Positions 58,436-64,000 of a DNA stretch of 64,000 nucleotides are shown in pieces (position 1 is the stretch's first letter; the number at the start of each line of letters is the position of its first letter). Position numbers and translations under genes: made by a program. This stretch comes from Mantis religiosa. Lineage: Eukaryota > Arthropoda > Insecta > Mantodea > Mantidae. The stretch is from the NCBI GenBank assembly GCA_030765055.1, contig CM060947.1, forward strand, positions 63,466,934-63,530,933, given 5' to 3'. A model generated the notes under the pieces. That model had not been told where the DNA came from. It did no database searches and saw only the letters and a program-made list of their open reading frames with translations.

Positions 58436-58710
58436 GAGTCACTACAGTACAGAAGGCGAGGTCCCTACACTTTACCAGATAGAAACTACCCGGGAGTGGG
58501 TTCAGGACAATCATCATCCCTCTTCTCGCGGCCCCGAAACAGTCAGGAGGGTGGTTCGCAGACCAGAGGCCGTTTTCCCTGAGCAGGATGCCCCAGGCAG
58601 ACTTGCATAACCGGTCTCCTACCTGCCGCGGTTCTGAATCGGCCCAATAGGACGGATCGGAGTTCGAAGTCCATCCCGCCGTAGGGGAAAGCGTTTTCCT
58701 CAGAGCATAT
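58436..58710 (-). mobile_element. SINE-D copy 4, 3' half
   Basis: Same orientation as copy 1: GAGGTCCCTACACTTTACC, CAGGACAATCATCATCCC, GGAAAGCGTTTTCCTCAGAG, then CATAT at the break point. The other half resumes at 59969. Confidence 0.65.
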
Positions 58711-58808
58711 TGTCACGCCGAGAGCACATGGTTTTGCCGCTCGTAAGCGAACGCCGAGAGAGAGAGAAACGGGGAGTGAACGAGAGAGCGCCCAAGTCAC
58801 GCCCAGAG

Positions 58809-58955
<147 letters not shown>

Positions 58956-59194
58956 AATAGTGGGATTAAGATACATATACAGTTCCATGGCGTTCTGCTT
59001 ACTTCACGAAAGATCGTGCTAGTCCGTGAAGCTTCGTGAGCTGTCGACAAACTTCCCCAAACTGCAAGAAGCCGTTGCTCGTGTATAAATTGGAGGCGTG
59101 GGCAGAAGAATTAAACCTAGATGTTTGAACAAGAAAATAATTATTTGTCCATTCTTCAGCAATAGTAATATTAACTTCCTCTACTTCGAGACTA

Positions 59195-59385
59195 CGACCC
59201 TGGGGGGCGGGGGGAGAACTCATCGCTCCAGAATTACTGATACGCCCACCCACACCAAGAGTTACAGGGTAAACTTCTAGATATATTCTAGATCGCCACC
59301 AAAGGTGAGAAATTCATTAGCTCCCTCTATCATCCCAGTTATAATTCTACTATAAAATGAAATCCACAACGTGGGGCTTTTAGAA
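59195..59385 (+). repeat. Dispersed repeat H, copy 2
   Basis: Collinear with 12866-13060 (GACCCTGGG, CATCGCTCCAGAA, AGAGTTACAGGG, AAACTTCTAGATAT, GGTGAGAAATTCATTAG, CCCTCTATCATCCCA). Inside the 1258-bp insertion. Confidence 0.55.
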
Positions 59386-59968
59386 CAGTTGAGAGCAGTT
59401 CAGGACCCTTAGGTCCAAAGACCCGGGCCTCCTTCAACCAGGGAGTTACCGAGCTGTCCCAAAAGGGCGCTTGGCGCTTCCGTGGGGCTTTCCAAGGGCG
59501 AGACCTAGAGACTAACAAGCCCCCCATCTGGTCCTGAGGACACAAGACGGGATGGAAGTGGATACGCCACTTACGCCAACTCCAAAATGGGAAGGCTACC
59601 GATATGACCTTTGTGGGGCCGTCTGGTGATCTAGCACACCTACTAGCTCTGCAGGCTAGTACCCGGGAATATTAATGGCTTCCCTCAACCCCGTCCGAAA
59701 ACGTACCCAATCACCTACGGGTATCGGGAACCATTGCCCCTTGAGACCATTCCAATCCGAACAACTCCCAAAGGGAGCTCGAATGTTCGGCCCGAGGTTT
59801 CTCTAGTAACGTCAGAGGTACCACGAGTGTTAGTGGTCCGCAGCGCCCGCACCACGGGCTGAAGGGGACGGATCCCCTCCCCTACGGGAGGACTTTTAGA
59901 ACACCGCTGTCGTTTACCATCATTGCGCATTTTTTACTTAAAATCCTGTTAATCCCCACGAAGTCACA

Positions 59969-60235
59969 ACATAATCACGCCATGCACTGCCGAGACTTCC
60001 GCCGACACTTCCATCCTGAAATAAAGCACCAGATGAAATATGATACGAAATGATAATGGAGGTGTAATGGAGAGACAGGACATTCGGGGGATGTAATTAG
60101 CCTACCCAGCATTCACCCAGGGGCCCGGGAAAATCCACGAAAATATCTATGGGTCAGGTAGGTCGGCTACGAGAATCGAACTCGAGCCTACCGAATAGGC
60201 TCCACAGAAGAAACCGGCTGAGCCAATCCGCTCAG
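59969..60235 (-). mobile_element. SINE-D copy 4, 5' half with tRNA-like head
   Basis: CACGCCATGCACTGCCGAGA, GGAGAGACAGGACATTCGGG, TACCCAGCATTCACC, GGTCAGGTAGGTCGGC. On the minus strand the head reads GGATTGGCTCAGCCGGTTTC and GAGTTCGATTCTCG. It completes the half at 58436-58710. Confidence 0.7.
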
Positions 60236-61420
60236 TTAGACACACTTAAAAATAATCGAAGTGGCCCGGGGTTGAACCCCTGACCTCTGGGTCAATACGT
60301 TAGCGTTCAAAACACTCGGACTGTTATAGATCTATCAGCAATTAGCTGTCGTATAAGATTAACGAACACATCCTTTTTGCATCTTTCACGTACAGGACAA
60401 CATTCGTTCTGAGGTTTAACTTAATTGCAGGTGACTTTTCACAACCGGATTAAGTTCGATTTAAGTAAAACTCTGGTCAAATCAACTGTATAATACGGAG
60501 CCTTAATACCTTCAGGCTGGGCCGGATTGCAGAAAAACAGAGCTCAACTACTGCGCCACCTAAGCCGTTATCATAGCGTCACCGCTAGTAATGTTGGTAC
60601 TACATTCAGAACACTTATGTGACAATCAGCCTACTATCCTGTAACACTGAGCGTGCGAGATGAACGTACGTAAGGTCGACACCGCCCTTGAAATGAGCGA
60701 AGAACTGGGGAAAACGTTGGGGCTAAAGACGAAATTAGTAATGTTGAACTCTGTGGTTCCCCTTAATCTCGACAGACGTCAGTGCTACGGTTAGCTTTAT
60801 GAACGTAGTCTGCCACATTATTAGTAGCTACATGTAGACACTCCCCCCATACAGGGGTTGCCGCTCACGCACTTACACATAGGGTTATAAATTACTACGC
60901 CAGGCGTCGCATGTTTCAACAATGCCAGCCCACAACCTAGCTTTTTTTTCGCTTAAATGATTTAATCAGCTGAGCGCAAAAGTTCTAACATGTATACTGA
61001 ATAATATCTACAAAATCAGTAACTATACCTACCTGTCGTGAACTTTTTTGTTTACAAATACTAGAGGGTAATAAGTACATAAACTAAGAAAAACGGAATT
61101 AATCGTGTAAATGATTCCATATATTTTATGTCAATCTTTAAAATAAAACTGCTGTTCAAATTTGAGCGTCATATTAAAATACTGTTGGCATAGCTGTTTT
61201 AAGTATATCAATATGGCTGCACTTTTATTGTTCATATTGGCAACGATAAGCTGTCTGAATTAGGTAAACGTAATTATAGATGTGCTTGGTTATGTTTCTG
61301 TGGTGTTACTAAATTAAGTACGATGTAGTGAAAGGAAAACAGCGTAGTTGAATTCTTACTGTGATTTTAGTTAATTGATGGAAATTACTCATTTCTTCAC
61401 ACTAGTCGTATATAAGAAAG
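60236..61420. other. Spacer with two weak tRNA-like stretches
   Basis: On the minus strand, 60258-60285 has a B-box-like GGGGTTCAACCCCGG, and 60540-60573 has an A-box-like TTAGGTGGCGCAGTAGTTG. Neither forms a full tRNA. They could be the two ends of one SINE. Remainder unrecognised. Confidence 0.3.
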
Positions 61421-61426
61421 GTTTTG

Positions 61427-61667
61427 ACGGATAGAGTCAACATGAAAAATTCAATGCCGTGGCTGGGATTTGAACCACGGATCTCCTGGTTTCCATGCAG
61501 TCGCTCTAACCCATTGAGCTACCACGGTCAACGTGCCGTCCTGACATTAAATTCTCCATTTGACTCGTATATTTTTCCCAGTAGAGCACTAGGGGTGCTC
61601 GCATCCGAGATACACCATTTGTGGCGACTTACTATCCTAAGTACTTCAGTCCCAGGCTTCATCATAC
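61427..61667 (-). mobile_element. SINE-A unit, inverted
   Basis: Minus strand: AAGTCGCCACAAATGGTGTA, GGAGAATTTAATGTCAGGAC, head GGTAGCTCAATGGGTTAGAG, B box GGTTCAAATCCCAG, tail TTGAATTTTTCATGTTGACT. It meets the direct units head-on at about 61668. Confidence 0.82.
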
Positions 61668-62124
61668 GAGTCAAATGGAGAATTTAATGTCAGCACGGCA
61701 CGTTGAGCATGGTAGCTCAATGGGTTAGAGCGACTGGACGGAAACCAGCAGATCCGTGGTTCAAATCCCGGCCATGGAATTGAATTTTTCATGTTAACTC
61801 TACCCATCAAAAACCTTAGCCTATATATAGCTAGTGTGAAGAAATGATTAATTTCCATCAATTAACTAAAATAATAAGAGTTAAATGATGAAGCCTGGGG
61901 CTGAAGAATTTATGACAGTAAGTCGCCACAAACGGTGTATCTTGGATGCGAGAGCCACTAGTGGTCTACCGGGAAAGATATACGACTCAAATGGATAATT
62001 TAACGTCAGGAGGGCACGTTGACCATGGTAGCTCAATGGGTTAGAGCGACTGCACGGAAACCAGGAAATCCTTGGTTAAAATCCCGGGGATGGCATTGAA
62101 TTTTTCATGTTGACTCTATCCATC
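61668..62124 (+). mobile_element. SINE-A tandem pair
   Basis: Two heads in direct order. CATGGTAGCTCAATGGG occurs at 61708 and 62024, 316 bp apart, each preceded by ACGNGTCAAATGGANAATTT and ending in GAATTTTTCATGTT. The second B box is mutated (GGTTAAAATCC). Confidence 0.83.
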
Positions 62125-63604
62125 TTACTGTAATGTAAAGAAGATTTTATTTAATCTGGTCACAAGTTCAGTTGTAATCAAATATGTATAGGTATTCCTA
62201 AGAAAATTGAATTCTATGCATTTACAGTACGGACGATGGTTCTGTGCCGGTGAAGACCGTGTGCGCAGTCGTTTAGAATCCAGATGCCGAACCTACACTC
62301 TCGGTCATTCGTAGTACACTGAAATGACCAGTATCGTGGAGAAGCTTGACCTCCATCTTCTAACGCTTTGATGCCGGCATTTTAAGATTTTAAAGCTTCA
62401 GAAATTGTGATTATTAATCGCACTGTGCGTGTGTGTGTGCATTTTCTTATTTAGACTAAAATTCCTCCAATTAAAAGCAATCTTGGTGGAAAAACACTTC
62501 ACAGCCAAATACGCGAATTTATTAATAATGTCCATCTCTTCTGAAACAGGAAGCAGCCTCTGCCGATATGCTAATAAAGGCAAGAGAGGGTGAGGGCAGC
62601 AACAAAAGTATCAGAGAGCAAATTTTGTCAAATACTTAAAGGAGAGACATTTGAGGAACAAGGGACCTCTTTGAAACATCTGAAAAGTACATGGGTACCA
62701 GAAATAATCTCTGTCATCGATGACTTTGATAGGTGTGTAATTTGCCAAACAATTTATAATTTGTATATTCCGGAAAATCTGTGACCACTGTCAAAATTTG
62801 GGGCTCCTGAAACATCAAGATCCCATTAACTTTAAAGGAGGAAGCCCTAGTTTAAAGACTATCTTATGTGGCATAGGCTTCAAGTGGAACAATTTCTTGC
62901 TATAGGGAAGTTATATGAGAAATTGGGGCGTGTGATATTACGTGCCATAAAAAAAAGTTTAGAGTCGAAGGAAGGTCGGTTATGTATGAAGGTGAAACAG
63001 ATCTTCATACGAGAATCGACTAACTCACTTCGATGCGCTACAAGCCACAAAGGCATCACCCCAGAATTTTATTTTCCTGTAAATTAAAACAATTGTGACA
63101 GCAAAGCAGTAAAATAGTAATGAAAATCTGTTGTTTCTCAGTGACTAAAATGAGCAAGTGCTCATATATTTTAAGGTATGCGCTTTAGTAAAGACGAGTC
63201 TGGGAAATATGGCCGTGCTGCGTTGTCTTCCATCTTCTAGCGTTAGTAGAAGGTGTAAGTGACGCAGCTCTCCAGTGCGCGAAGAAATGTCACCGGCACA
63301 GAACTATCGTCGCTACTGTACGCTCATGGCACTGAGCTAATGTAAAGAATGAAATTAACAGCGGCCGAGACAGTGATGGGCAGATAAACACGACCTGCCG
63401 AGCGTAAACTTCAACAAGCTGCAAGAGGGATGCAGTTATTTGCAAGCTACATCATTGCATAAAGTCCAGTGATACCTCAACTTCATGAGTTCGTCCTGTC
63501 CTTACTACTGAGAAATTCGTATGCTAGTTTTAATGGAGCATGGAATTAACTACATATCACTGAAATAAAGGTGAGCTGGAGCAATATGGAACTTCTTTCA
63601 ATAT
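62125..63604. other. Spacer with an inverted 31-bp match
   Basis: 62223-62253 and 63290-63320 are reverse complements at 28 of 31 positions. Between them are two plus-strand frames (62590-62784 and 62866-63087) of balanced composition that I do not recognise. This may be a decayed DNA transposon or chance. Confidence 0.3.
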
Positions 63605-64000
63605 TGTCGCAAAGCATTGATGCGACGGGCGCGGCCGGTGTGCGCAAAAGAGACAGAGAGATAAAGCGACGCGGAGATAAAAGCTTGCCGAAACAGAAAA
63701 AGAAAGAGACAGATAGATGTCTGGGAGTTTCGTCTTTCTCTTGCCGTGTTGATTATTACGGAGCATTCCACTAATTTCTAGAAATAGTGACTGGAGATAT
63801 AAAAGTGCCACGGCTGTCAATGCAGTTGTTCAGTTGTTAATAGAGTCGAGAATTGATAATCGTACGTGTGTAGTGTTTGAAAAGTGAATTATTTTGTTTG
63901 TGTACGTGTGGCAAACGACCTTGAAGGTTGTGTTGGTGTATGTTACGTCACTTTACAGCCCGCACGGGTTGTACAAAACGTCGTTTTACTTGAAATGAAG
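63605..64000 (+). mobile_element. Gypsy-like LTR, family L, cut by window edge
   Basis: Starts TGTCGCAAAGCATTGATGCG after ATAT. It shares GATAAAAGCT(C/T)GC(T/C)GA(A)AC and the promoter-like TATAAAAGTGCCACGG layout with the LTR at 13760. Its end lies beyond the window, so solo or full element is undecided. Confidence 0.8.

Noticed and set aside
61452..61532. Apparent tRNA gene on the minus strand with good A and B boxes
   Set aside because: It is the head of a repeated SINE-A unit with matching tails in other copies, and the acceptor and anticodon arms do not form a proper tRNA.

Overview
This window looks like repeat-rich intergenic DNA from a large arthropod genome, most likely an insect. 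The evidence is AT-rich sequence, eukaryotic tRNA genes with Pol III terminators, many D,D34D mariner elements, several tRNA-derived SINE families, non-LTR and Penelope-like retroelement debris, Ty3/Gypsy LTRs and long microsatellites. A cockroach or related polyneopteran is a guess from repeat style, not something shown here. I found no convincing host protein-coding gene. The only functional-looking host genes are three tRNAs: Phe(GAA) and Gly(GCC) on the minus strand and Arg(TCG) on the plus strand, between 54.1 and 56.1 kb.

Layout. 0-14 kb: two 0.9-kb internally deleted mariners (898-1799, 9756-10669), a near full-length mariner of another family (5273-6605), a roughly 630-bp ATT array between a SINE and a LINE 3' end, a LINE reverse-transcriptase remnant (11.06-12.23 kb), and a mariner fragment abutting a solo LTR (13.35-14.19 kb). 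14-27 kb: a tandem tRNA-derived repeat (15.5-15.9 kb), two more 0.9-kb mariners, a second copy of the LINE (20.9-22.1 kb) with a TA expansion, and a LINE 3' end with an ATG tail. 28-42 kb: Penelope-like remnants (29.5-30.1, 35.24-35.66, 38.9-39.7 kb), DDE transposase fragments, a fifth 0.9-kb mariner (33.16-34.05 kb), and a large inverted repeat of one SINE family (35.2-36.4 kb). 42.4-45.5 kb: an LTR retrotransposon with two 493-bp LTRs, a 4-bp target duplication, primer-binding site, polypurine tract and one 691-codon ORF joining a gag-like coiled coil to RNase H residue and integrase. 46-64 kb: nested SINEs, a third mariner family, solo Gypsy LTRs, the tRNA trio, a SINE split by a 1.26-kb TG...CA insertion carrying a long GA array, tandem tRNA-like units, and an LTR running off the right edge.

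How the parts relate. Nothing here forms a host pathway. The coding sequences are transposition genes, mostly broken. The best leads are the internally deleted Gypsy element whose fusion ORF stayed in frame and keeps the integrase DD35E triad, and a recurring hammerhead-like motif next to three Penelope-like remnants, in one case inside 106-bp inverted terminal repeats. I see no CRISPR array, operon or clearly new defence-type system.
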